Below are positions 23,800 through 32,230 of a DNA stretch of 39,712 nucleotides, piece by piece. This stretch comes from Leptolyngbyaceae cyanobacterium (GTDB lineage Bacteria > Cyanobacteriota > Cyanobacteriia > Cyanobacteriales > Aerosakkonemataceae). The notes beneath the pieces are model-generated. The model searched no databases. It saw only the letters and a program-made list of their open reading frames with translations, and had not been told where the DNA came from. The stretch spans positions 1-39,712 of the forward strand of contig DATNQN010000019.1 in the NCBI GenBank assembly GCA_036703985.1, in the 5' to 3' direction. The position numbers and the translations under genes are program-made. The first letter of the stretch is position 1. Every line of letters starts with the position of its first letter.

Positions 23800-23820
23800 G
23801 GGCATCCCCAAGGGATGCCC
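23800..23820 (+). terminator. Hairpin after the RHH-like gene
   Basis: GGGCATCCC, loop CAA, GGGATGCCC, a perfect nine-base stem 25 bases after the stop. Only two T follow, so it is a weak intrinsic terminator or an RNA-stabilising stem. Related GGGCATCCC palindromes are also common dispersed repeats. Confidence 0.5.
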
Positions 23821-23928
23821 TTACAGTCATTGCTGGTGTTTCTTAAGTTTATAGAGTTGATGGTTGGCTAAAATAATTATGATACTTTTAAGAGCCAGAT
23901 CGTCAATTTGTAGCGTGGATTTGAAGAA

Positions 23929-24374
23929 GTGATTCCAGAATTTGATGAAAACGGCAATTTACCACCAGGAATTCATTTTTGTGAATGGGAGGAGTTTAAA
24001 GAAAGATTTGGGACTAATTTAACCAGACAGCGCATGATAAATGGTTTAGAACTAGCAATGACCCAATTAAAAGCAGCAGGCTGTAGAACCATTTATATTG
24101 ATGGGAGTTTTGTTACCAGTAAATTAACGCCTGGTGATTTTGATGCCTGTTGGGAACCTGGAGATGTGGATTATGATTACCTCCGAAAAATACACCTAGA
24201 TTGCTAAATCATTTGGATCGTAGCGCACAGAAATCCAAATATAAAGGCGAAATTTTTCGTTCAGACCAACCTGTAGGAGATTACGGTTTAGCTTCTTTAG
24301 AATTCTTTCAGCGTGATAGACAGTTAAATCCGAAAGGCATTATAGCCATAGATTTATTAAGGTGGAACATATGA
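23929..24374 (+). pseudogene. DUF6932-like nucleotidyltransferase-type gene, frameshifted
   Basis: The frame from GTG 23929 (MIPEFDENGNLPPGIHFCEW, IYIDGSFVTSKLTPGDFDAC) reads the N-terminal two thirds of a DUF6932-type protein, with GSF...D-F-D resembling a nucleotidyltransferase site. It stops at 24205-24207 after DYDYLRKIHLDC. The rest of the family continues in the -1 frame from about 24189 (RLLNHLDRSAQKSKYKGEIF, VGDYGLASLEFFQRD, NPKGIIAIDLLRW) to TGA 24372-24374. The break is at a run of five A (24186-24190), as expected from loss of one A. The complete reading would be about 148 residues. It overlaps the next gene's ATG by four bases (ATGA), a typical toxin-antitoxin-style coupling. Confidence 0.8.
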
Positions 24375-24889
24375 TTAAAAATGAAAAAGAGTACCAATAC
24401 AGCCAAGAATGCGCCCGAAAATTTGAATATTCTATTATGGCGTTAGAGCAAAATGAGGAACTGAAGAAAAAAGATCCAGATGAGTGGCAACTTTCTCTTG
24501 ATGTAAAGCAATCTCACTTAATTGCTTTACAATCAGAAATTGCTGAATATGAAAAACTAATTAATTGCAACAAAAGCCAGCCGATAAAAATTAAAATTGA
24601 AAGTTTAAATAAACTACCTGATGCTCTAATTAAAGCTAGGATAGCAGCCAGAATTAGTCAGCAAGAACTAGCTCAGTTACTAGGAATTGAAGAACAGCGA
24701 GTAAAGCAGTATGAGGATACAGATTATCAATGTGCTAGTTTTGTAGAAATTCTTGAAGTTAGCACAGCTTTAGGTGTGGAGTTTGAAACAGCTGTACTCC
24801 AAGTAGATTTTGAAGAAATAGAAGCTGTTAAAGAAAGTGCTAGAAAATGGCAAAAGGAAAAAGCGAGTATGGCAGCTAAAACCTCATAA
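24371..24889 (+). CDS. XRE-type helix-turn-helix protein, partner of the DUF6932-like gene
   Basis: 172 residues from ATG 24371 (GTG 24362 also open). An N-terminal helical region (about 1-65) precedes an HTH of the Cro/C1 type at about 82-135 (LIKARIAARISQQELAQLLG, IEEQRVKQYEDTDYQCASF). ATGA coupling with the frameshifted gene upstream indicates a two-gene unit. By analogy with other toxin-antitoxin pairs it may bind DNA and neutralise its partner; neither is shown. With the partner broken it may now act alone. Confidence 0.82.
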   Translation: MIKNEKEYQYSQECARKFEYSIMALEQNEELKKKDPDEWQLSLDVKQSHLIALQSEIAEYEKLINCNKSQPIKIKIESLNKLPDALIKARIAARISQQELAQLLGIEEQRVKQYEDTDYQCASFVEILEVSTALGVEFETAVLQVDFEEIEAVKESARKWQKEKASMAAKTS

Positions 24890-24994
24890 AGGGCAACGGC
24901 TACCAATGTTTACTTGATAATGACCAAGTTGTGTTGATTTGTGTAGTTATATTTTTGAACTTACAGTGCTTTTCCTGGTGTTCGTTTGTCAGCT

Positions 24995-26179
24995 TCAGTG
25001 TTTGGCAGCTTCAGTTTCATAACATTTGAGGATTAAATCACTGAGACGATCCAAATCATTAATTGATGAAATGATTACTCTTGACTTGGCATCCCCAAAT
25101 GAAGCAGACATTTCTTGAACTTCAAAATCTAATGCTAATTTTTTGACTTCATCAACAGGCAGTCTCGTTACAAAACTTTTTTTCTTTGGGGATAGGTACA
25201 GCCTTATAAACCACCAAGTTAGCTTACCAAGATTCAATCCAAAATATGATACAACATCCTTATATTTAACCTCTGATTTGTAACTAGAAGGCGCTACAAT
25301 AGATTTAATTTTTTCAAAAGCTTCCAATTCTTCAGCAGTTGTTTCTACTTTAGAGTTGTCCAAACTTTCTCCTAGTTCATCTTGAATTTCTTCAACCTCT
25401 TTCATTAGTTGATTAGGGGAAGAAATTTCTGTGGACTGACCCATTTCCTTACTAATAGATTGGGTCATTAATTCAACCAAGCTACCTTGAATAGACTTTT
25501 TCACAATCGGTCGGAATTTCTCAACAATTTTGTTGGTAATCTTACTCTCTATCGCATATCTAGAACCAATAGTCTTAAGCTGAGAAATTAAGAAACGGAT
25601 AAACTCATCAGAGGGAGAACGCAGAATGCTGTCCACAAGTTGAGTCATTCCCGTGAAATAAACCATCTCTTCAGCGTGTCGTTTTATAACGAGAGCATCA
25701 AAGTTATCTTTGTGAAAGAATTTTAGGTTTTCAACTTGCTTTTGGTCGTAGTTAAGAATGGTGAAGATAAAGAAAGGTTCATCATCCATCATGTTTTCAT
25801 GGCGTAAATCTGTAAAGAAGCGGTATTCAATGCCATTAGTAACAATAGCAACCTTAGCTGAAAGCAATCCGTTGAAATACCTTTTTAACTGCCCATCATG
25901 AGCTTCTGGCTTTTTGTCGCGGGCTTTTGCCTCTACAAGCATAACGATTGAGTTACTAATTGATATGGCATAGTCTACTTTCTCCATCTGCCCAGACTTC
26001 TTAATTGCAAAATCCGCGATGTATTCAGGGATAACTTCTGTGGGATCGAAAACATCGTAGCCGAGAGCGCTGAAAAAGGGTACAATTAAGCCCATTTTTG
26101 TTGCTTCTTCACCCAAGACTGCATCAGCCCTTTTTCGGACTTGTTCTGCAACTTTCGCGATGTCATCTGCAAATGTCAT
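24995..26179 (-). CDS. Solitary HsdR N-terminal-type PD-(D/E)XK nuclease
   Basis: 394 residues from ATG 26179, preferred because GGAG lies six bases before it; an in-frame TTG at 26191 is the other option. The N-terminal third matches the type I restriction HsdR N-terminal nuclease domain: GLIVPFFSALGYDVFDPTEV, then KVDYAI with D73 and VEAKA with E87 and K89 (numbered from the TTG). The rest (about 150-398) is helical with a charged middle and no helicase motifs, so this is not a full HsdR. No hsdM or hsdS is nearby. Similar stand-alone genes are found in prophages and defence islands. Divergent from the WGR gene. Confidence 0.85.
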   Translation of the reverse strand: MTFADDIAKVAEQVRKRADAVLGEEATKMGLIVPFFSALGYDVFDPTEVIPEYIADFAIKKSGQMEKVDYAISISNSIVMLVEAKARDKKPEAHDGQLKRYFNGLLSAKVAIVTNGIEYRFFTDLRHENMMDDEPFFIFTILNYDQKQVENLKFFHKDNFDALVIKRHAEEMVYFTGMTQLVDSILRSPSDEFIRFLISQLKTIGSRYAIESKITNKIVEKFRPIVKKSIQGSLVELMTQSISKEMGQSTEISSPNQLMKEVEEIQDELGESLDNSKVETTAEELEAFEKIKSIVAPSSYKSEVKYKDVVSYFGLNLGKLTWWFIRLYLSPKKKSFVTRLPVDEVKKLALDFEVQEMSASFGDAKSRVIISSINDLDRLSDLILKCYETEAAKH

Positions 26180-26470
26180 TGATTTCTCCAAAAATTAAAG
26201 CATTGTGTTTTCTGCTCTGGTGCGGGAATTATTAACGCGCTTTACAATATAAGCATAAAATGCTTATTGGTCATTTCGATAATTAAGAAGTAAATTTGTA
26301 AATATTTTTGAATCATTGCTTTAAAGTTAGGTCTATTCATCATAGATACTAACCTCTGGCGTTAGGGTAAATCTCAATAATATTCTTGTCACCAGCTGTT
26401 GGCTGTCTCCAAATATGCCAAACTATAAGGAACGAGGGAAAGCGATCGCAATTTCCAGGCGGGAACTACC

Positions 26471-29400
26471 ATGCAACTAATCAAACGAACCATTCTTCAT
26501 TATCAAGAAGGCACTTCCGACAAAATCTACGAAGTCGATTTGTGTCAAACTGGGGAAGACCGATACGTAGTAAACTTCCGTTACGGGCGGCGAGGCGCTA
26601 CCCTGAAAGAAGGCGTCAAAACAGAACAGCCAGTTTCCCTCGCGCAAGCTCAAAAAGCCTTCGATAAATTAGTTGCTGAAAAAGTTAAAAAAGGTTATCA
26701 AGATGTCAGTACTCCCCTGGTTAGTGAAAACCTGACACCAAAATCTAAAGAACCTAACCCCGAATCACGCAAACAAGCAATTTTAAATAATCTTTCCAGT
26801 AACGGTAGCGAAAAATGGCCGATAGAAAGAGCCATTTGGCGTGCGGGAGAATTAAAAATCACAGAAGCAGTACCTTTACTTCTCTCATTAATCGGTACTG
26901 GCGACGCTCTGAGAGATTATTGTATTGTTTGGTCATTAGGTTGGTGCGGTAATCAAGAAATTGCAGCAAATTTAAAATCTATATCTGAAAATACTAATCA
27001 ACCCGAATTCGTTCGTCGCATCGCCTGGGAAGCTTTATATAAAATTTCCAATGAAGCAACCAAAACAAAGTTGCGTTTGGAAAAAATAGAAGAATTACCA
27101 AGAGAATTACGAGAAAAAGCGAAAAACGGTTCCGCTGATGAATTTTTAAATAGTCTAAAAGAATATCTAGAATATCGATTTAATCCACCTGAAACTTTTC
27201 TGTTAAGTCAAGATTACGAACGGTTTGCCGTTCTCGATACAATTTATCAGATTGACAACGAATTTGTTCGCCCAGTTTTACTGGAACTCTTACAAACCGT
27301 CAAGTTCTTACCTAACTTCTTCAAGCGAGTTCGCCACATTTTCAAAATGGCTGAATATCGACAAGATGCCGAAGTCTTTGGCATCCTCGCTTACCGCTTT
27401 GAAAAAGAAAAAGGTACGTTTAGAAGTGACGGATCTTATGTTTATATTCGCGACGTAGGTTATCTTAGAAAATATAATTACCAATATAACAATCAAACCC
27501 GTAGATATGACAGAACAGAAAATTTTGAATTTCAAAAACATATGCAATCTCCGGATGCGAAAGTTGCCTACAGCAACCTGACTCGCGATTATCTGCGGCG
27601 ACGAGTTTGGCGCAGCCTCAAAACACTAGGAGAACAGGGCGATCGCGCTTATGTAAAAATGTCAGCAAAAGTATTACTTCAGTATTCTAATACAGACGCC
27701 GATCGGGTTCGAGAAAAGACTTCCTACCGTTGGGATTACGTTAACAACAGATCCCTAAATTTTAAACACCAATGGGATAGTTACGCTGGTTATTTAACAT
27801 TTAATCATATCTTGTATGAAAATAGTCCCCGCTATGAATTAAAACAAAACTCAAAAGCTTGGCTTTGCCGAAATAATTATAAAGCAGGAGATCCGGAACC
27901 AAATGTACGAGAAGAAGCATTTCCCGAACTTTGGCAACAACAACCAGACGAAGTTTTGCAATTACTTTTAGAAAGCAGTTGTCGTCCCGTTCATCATTTT
28001 GCAGTCAAAGTATTGCGCGATTGCCCGCAGTTTTGTGCTGAAATAGAAGCGGAAACAGTAATCAAATTACTGAATAAATTATATGATGTAACAGTGCAAT
28101 TTGCTTTTGAGTTAGCCAGAAACTTATATAGTTCAGCCGAACCTAGTAAAGGATTGGTTTTAGCCCTATTAAATTGTATAATTCCCGAAGCACGCGCAGA
28201 AGCTTATCGCTGGATTGAAGAAAGTAGAGACAGATATTTATCTGACATCAATTTTATCGCAGATTTAGTTACTAGCTCTCATCAAGATACGCGCCTGTTT
28301 GCTAGGAGAATTTTGAGTTCGTCAATTCTCAATGAGAATACAGTAAAATTAGCGATCGCACGCATCATTACCGAATTACTTACCTTTACTGTTAAATCCG
28401 ATATCAATTCAATATATCAAGATAACATTGCAGAAAAAGCCAAAGATATAGGCGAAACTTTGGTAACTTGTTTCACTCCCCAATTACGCACTTTAGGAAT
28501 GTCGGTAATTGACGATTTGTTGAAACATCCTTTAGTAGAAGTTCAAGAATTGGGCGCACGTATATTATTAAATCATGAAATTAGTGCAGTAGATTTACCA
28601 CCCGGATTAATTGATTCTTTGATGAATTCTTCTCATGAATCCATCCGTGGTGTAGGTATTCGTATTTTCGGTCAACTTCCCGATAATATTTTGTTAAACG
28701 AATACTCGCTGCTAGTGACAATGATAACTCACGAATTAGCAGATATTCGCAATGCCATTCGTCCGGCGATTCGACGACTTTCAGAAAATTATCCAGACTT
28801 CGCTGCAAGGTTGGCAACTGAAATAATTGATGTGTTGATGAAACCGGAAGCAAAAGAAGGAATTCACGCTTCATTAATACGATTGCTGAAAGAAGATTTA
28901 CCAGGATGGATGACAGGCGTTAATAAAGATCTTGCATTGAGATTACTAAAAGCAAATTCTTCAGCTACTCAGGAATTAGCTGGTTATGTCATTAGCGCTA
29001 ATCGGGAAAATTGGGCTGATGAATTTGAGACAATTGAAATAGTTAAAATGGCGGACAATGAAATATTGTCAGTGCGAGAAGCGGCGCGAGAAATATTTCT
29101 ACACAACCTCAACCGCTACCGAGGAAACGAACAAGAAATGTTATCGGCGGTGAGAATAGTTGAGTGTAAATGGGAAGACTCGCGTGAGTTTGGTTTTAGG
29201 TTATTCAGTACTTTTTTCACTGCGGAAGATTTGACACCAAGTGTTTTAATTACTTTATGCGATAGCATTCGAGAAGATGTCCGCAGTTTTGGACGCAACT
29301 TAGTTACTCGCTATTTCAATGAAGCTGACGGACAAGAATATCTCTTAAAATTCAGCGAACATCCGACAACGGATATGCAGATGTTTGTTACTAATTATTT

Positions 29401-29719
29401 GGAAAGTTATGCAGTGAATAATCCCGAACGTTTGCAGCAATTGAAGCCATATTTTATTAGTGTATTATCTCGCGTTAATAAAGGACGAGTTGCCAAACAA
29501 CGCATCTTTGCTTTTTTGGATAAAGAAGTGCACAAGAGTGAGGAAGCAGCAAGGGTAGTAGCAGAAATTCTTACCCGCCAATCCGCGACTATGGCAATTG
29601 GGGATAAGGCGATCGCAATTCAAACTATGGTAAAAATTAAAAAAATTTATCCTCATTTGGAATTGCCAATTCAGGTAAAACCTGTTTCGGAAGTTAGAAC
29701 CGCAGATAAACGCAAATAA
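26471..29719 (+). CDS. WGR domain protein with long HEAT-like repeat region
   Basis: A 1082-residue protein. Residues 1-80 form a WGR domain (LIKRTILHYQEGTSDKIYEV, VNFRYGRRG) in which the signature Trp is a Tyr. WGR domains in other proteins bind nucleic acid or signal DNA damage. From about 120 to 1040 the chain is nearly all paired helices of HEAT-like spacing (AVPLLLSLIGTGDALRDYCI, EVQELGARILLNHEISAVDL, VREAAREIFLHNL). A low-complexity Tyr-rich insert lies near 310-360 (YVYIRDVGYLRKYNYQYNN). No enzymatic motif is seen, so a large scaffold is likely. It is first in a co-directional run with hicA, hicB and the SWIM gene. Confidence 0.85.
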   Translation: MQLIKRTILHYQEGTSDKIYEVDLCQTGEDRYVVNFRYGRRGATLKEGVKTEQPVSLAQAQKAFDKLVAEKVKKGYQDVSTPLVSENLTPKSKEPNPESRKQAILNNLSSNGSEKWPIERAIWRAGELKITEAVPLLLSLIGTGDALRDYCIVWSLGWCGNQEIAANLKSISENTNQPEFVRRIAWEALYKISNEATKTKLRLEKIEELPRELREKAKNGSADEFLNSLKEYLEYRFNPPETFLLSQDYERFAVLDTIYQIDNEFVRPVLLELLQTVKFLPNFFKRVRHIFKMAEYRQDAEVFGILAYRFEKEKGTFRSDGSYVYIRDVGYLRKYNYQYNNQTRRYDRTENFEFQKHMQSPDAKVAYSNLTRDYLRRRVWRSLKTLGEQGDRAYVKMSAKVLLQYSNTDADRVREKTSYRWDYVNNRSLNFKHQWDSYAGYLTFNHILYENSPRYELKQNSKAWLCRNNYKAGDPEPNVREEAFPELWQQQPDEVLQLLLESSCRPVHHFAVKVLRDCPQFCAEIEAETVIKLLNKLYDVTVQFAFELARNLYSSAEPSKGLVLALLNCIIPEARAEAYRWIEESRDRYLSDINFIADLVTSSHQDTRLFARRILSSSILNENTVKLAIARIITELLTFTVKSDINSIYQDNIAEKAKDIGETLVTCFTPQLRTLGMSVIDDLLKHPLVEVQELGARILLNHEISAVDLPPGLIDSLMNSSHESIRGVGIRIFGQLPDNILLNEYSLLVTMITHELADIRNAIRPAIRRLSENYPDFAARLATEIIDVLMKPEAKEGIHASLIRLLKEDLPGWMTGVNKDLALRLLKANSSATQELAGYVISANRENWADEFETIEIVKMADNEILSVREAAREIFLHNLNRYRGNEQEMLSAVRIVECKWEDSREFGFRLFSTFFTAEDLTPSVLITLCDSIREDVRSFGRNLVTRYFNEADGQEYLLKFSEHPTTDMQMFVTNYLESYAVNNPERLQQLKPYFISVLSRVNKGRVAKQRIFAFLDKEVHKSEEAARVVAEILTRQSATMAIGDKAIAIQTMVKIKKIYPHLELPIQVKPVSEVRTADKRK

Positions 29720-29798
29720 AATCATCTGTGTTTATGTGTGGGTATCTGTGGTAAAAAATTTAACTTTCATTATACTGAGACAATATGCGATCGCACTT

Positions 29799-30023
29799 AT
29801 GCCTAAGAAAATCCGAGAATTGAAAAGTTTACTATTAAAAGCAGGATTTACCTATCGTTCTGGAAAAGGTAGTCACACTAAATGGTATCACGTCCTCTTA
29901 CCTACCCCTATTACTTTATCAGGAAGTGATGGAAATGATGCTAAACCATATCAGGAGAGAGATGTAAACTCTGTCCTTGAGAAATTAAAAGAAATTCAAA
30001 AGCAGCAAGAGGAAAATGAATAA
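29799..30023 (+). CDS. hicA: HicA-type mRNA interferase toxin
   Basis: 74 residues from ATG 29799; an ORF begins at 29736 but the family start MPKKIRELKSLL is here. It has the double-stranded-RNA-binding-like HicA fold with the catalytic His in GKGSHTKWYH (H26). HicA cleaves mRNA when free of HicB. Its TAA overlaps the ATG of hicB (TAATG). Unusually, the pair lies between two large genes of the same strand: 79 bases after the WGR-HEAT gene and 36 bases before the SWIM gene. Confidence 0.9.
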   Translation: MPKKIRELKSLLLKAGFTYRSGKGSHTKWYHVLLPTPITLSGSDGNDAKPYQERDVNSVLEKLKEIQKQQEENE

Positions 30024-30247
30024 TGACTTATCATTACACTATCATCATTCAGTGGTCTGACAAAGATAATTGCTTTGTCGTGAGTCTTCCAGAATGGGGA
30101 GAATATTGCCACACCCACGGAGATACTTACGAAGAAGCGCTGAAAAATGCCCATGAAGTGTTAGAACTACTAATAGAGTCATCCTTAGAAGAAGGTAAAC
30201 TTTTACCAGAACCGCAAACTTTTGAAAAAGTGTTTCAAGTCGCCTGA
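30023..30247 (+). CDS. hicB: HicB-type antitoxin
   Basis: 74 residues with the degenerate RNase H-like HicB fold: YHYTIIIQWSDKDNCFVVSL, PEWGEYCHTHGDTYEEALKN, AHEVLELLIESSLEEGK. It neutralises HicA by direct binding. No C-terminal DNA-binding (RHH or HTH) extension is present, so transcriptional autoregulation would need another factor. Coupled to hicA by TAATG. Confidence 0.9.
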   Translation: MTYHYTIIIQWSDKDNCFVVSLPEWGEYCHTHGDTYEEALKNAHEVLELLIESSLEEGKLLPEPQTFEKVFQVA

Positions 30248-30283
30248 TTTATATAAACTTATAACAATTGAGGACAAAACACT

Positions 30284-31927
30284 ATGGAAGTAAATTACGC
30301 ATACAAGGGAAATACCGCAGTAGTTGACAAAGGCGATCGCACTCAGATGTCCTTTTCTCCCGACACCAAGCGCGAACCTACTTTTTTCATCGGAGAATTG
30401 CGGCAAAATGTGGCATTTAGGGAAGCAATCAGCGCTTTACACGATGTAGTTGTTTCTGATTTGCGATTTAAACCAAAAGATAAAACTGCTTATAAAGAAT
30501 GGGCAGCTAAACAATTGGAAATTGATTGGCAAGTAGTAGCAGCACAACGAGAAGAAGTTGCCAATCAAATTAAAACATTAAAAACCGAATTACAAGAGTT
30601 AAATAGTCTAAGTTATCAACGTCTCAAACCATATTACGATGCCAGAGATCGCTTTCGTCGATATGTTTTTGAAAAACAATTAGACCTTTACTTTCTATTC
30701 GATCCAGTCATCACCGTTCATCCTGACGAAATATTTTTTGAGTGCTTCAGCGTCGATGAATCGAGTTACGGAAGACTGGGGGCAAGTTATGAAGTATTCA
30801 AAAATATCGATGAATTTGCTTGTGGTACAACTAACATCGATTATTCCCATGATTTATATAACGAATTTCAAAAAATCCGCAGTTACAAGACTACCCGCTT
30901 AGAAGTCGATCCCTCCGGTTTTGAAGTACAAACTACTAATGAAGACTCCTTCAAAGAAGTCAAAATAGATTTACCTGATAGCTGGGTAAGAGGATTTTTG
31001 CAAGTCAGTTCTGCGATGTCTTTACCCGCCACTCGCTTTGACTTGCATCCAATGGATATACACAATATGTGTTTTGTTTTGCGCCGCCATAAAGAAAACA
31101 AAGGGCCGCGCAGTATGCGGTATCATTTAGTACCAGGTCAACCAATACGAGTGGTTTTTGAACCTTGGGAAATTGAAGTCGTCTGTCCTCGTTCTCCCTA
31201 TCTAGGAAATTCAGAACAAGTGATTCGTGTTTGGGGACGCCGCCGCCTCCTGATTCTCGAACGCTTGATCCAAGTCGCCAAAAAGTTTACCGTTCACCTA
31301 CTTGGTACGGGTATGCCTTCCTTCTATGTCGCGGATTTGGGGGATATGTCCTTTACTTTGGGGTTGTCGGGATGGACTGCCAATGACTGGTCGCGATCGG
31401 GTAACTTTGATTTAATGACATCTCGTTATGAGGTAGACAATCTTACAAAACTTGCTGTTTTCGATATCCTTAAGCAAAATTGGGTGCAAAATCCTGATTT
31501 TATTGCCAATCGGCTTAATTTAGATCGCTCTGTAGTTCTCAGCGCCCTCAGTGCTTATACGCAAGCCGGAAGTGCTATATACGACCTCAATAAGCAAGTA
31601 TATCGGGTGCGAGAATTGAGTCGAGAACCGCTACCAATGGATAAGTTACGTTTTGCTAACGAAAGGGAAGAAAAAGCGACCCGCTTCTTATCTCAGAATG
31701 TAGTAAAAGTTACTTCTTCCACTGGCGATGTTGCTAATGCGTTGGTTTTACAAGGTTCTGTCAAAGATAAAGAAAAAACTTACCATCCATCTTTGACGAT
31801 CGACTCAGACCAGCGTATAATTCAAGCAGAATGTACCTGCAATTGGCACTCCCAAAATAAATTGTTCAAAGGCCCCTGCGAACATATTTTGGCACTGAAA
31901 ACTCAGTTTGTTCGCCAAAGCAGGTAA
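30284..31927 (+). CDS. SWIM zinc-finger protein
   Basis: 547 residues ending in a SWIM zinc finger: C517-x-C519 and C532-x-H534 (ECTCNW, KGPCEHILAL). A coiled coil lies at about 88-105 (EEVANQIKTLKTELQELNSL), and the middle has a mixed alpha/beta region with no recognised enzyme motif (RVWGRRRLLILERLIQVAKK, HLLGTGMPSFYVADLGDMSF). SWIM fingers bind DNA or proteins. In other bacteria SWIM proteins occur beside MoxR ATPases and VWA proteins; neither is in this window. The partner here appears to be the WGR-HEAT protein across the hicAB pair. Confidence 0.85.
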   Translation: MEVNYAYKGNTAVVDKGDRTQMSFSPDTKREPTFFIGELRQNVAFREAISALHDVVVSDLRFKPKDKTAYKEWAAKQLEIDWQVVAAQREEVANQIKTLKTELQELNSLSYQRLKPYYDARDRFRRYVFEKQLDLYFLFDPVITVHPDEIFFECFSVDESSYGRLGASYEVFKNIDEFACGTTNIDYSHDLYNEFQKIRSYKTTRLEVDPSGFEVQTTNEDSFKEVKIDLPDSWVRGFLQVSSAMSLPATRFDLHPMDIHNMCFVLRRHKENKGPRSMRYHLVPGQPIRVVFEPWEIEVVCPRSPYLGNSEQVIRVWGRRRLLILERLIQVAKKFTVHLLGTGMPSFYVADLGDMSFTLGLSGWTANDWSRSGNFDLMTSRYEVDNLTKLAVFDILKQNWVQNPDFIANRLNLDRSVVLSALSAYTQAGSAIYDLNKQVYRVRELSREPLPMDKLRFANEREEKATRFLSQNVVKVTSSTGDVANALVLQGSVKDKEKTYHPSLTIDSDQRIIQAECTCNWHSQNKLFKGPCEHILALKTQFVRQSR

Positions 31928-32230
31928 TTTTAGTCCGCGCTACGCCAGTAGGCAAAATAGCCTTGCAATCCGGGCAGTGGATCGCTGTCCATGCGTTTAG
32001 TTCACACACGCATCACTAGCCCGCTCTTTACTGTGCGTAGACTCAGGTACTACTGCTATTACGGTTTGATTTCCGTGAAATTAATGAGCAGTAGTACCTG
32101 GTCTACGCTTGAGTTGATCGGTCTAGTCCTGAGATGTTTACGAAGGCCGAAAAATTTCCCAAATACTAGGGGAATTTTACTGGTAGTAGCGCGTAACTTT
32201 TTTTCTTTTATCGATTAACTTATATAAAAA
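31928..32230. repeat. Non-coding region with a 22-bp bulged inverted repeat
   Basis: Left arm 32035-32057 (GCGTAGACTCAGGTACTACT plus GCT) pairs with right arm 32087-32108 (AGCAGTAGTACCTGGTCTAC plus GC), perfect but for one bulged T. The loop is 29 bases with a small internal ACGG/CCGT stem. There is no T-tract next to it, but a run of T follows at about 32200. A 75-codon ORF across it has no recognisable product. It could be a structured RNA, a small mobile element, or the cassette's 3' boundary. Confidence 0.6.

Noticed and set aside
24184-24192. Programmed -1 frameshift in the DUF6932-like gene
   Set aside because: The A-run does not form a standard slippery heptamer in the right frame and no stimulating stem is evident, so a mutation, slippage variant or sequencing error is more likely.
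31991-32218. A 75-codon plus-strand ORF after the SWIM gene
   Set aside because: It runs across the long inverted repeat, lacks a ribosome-binding site, and has no protein-like composition.
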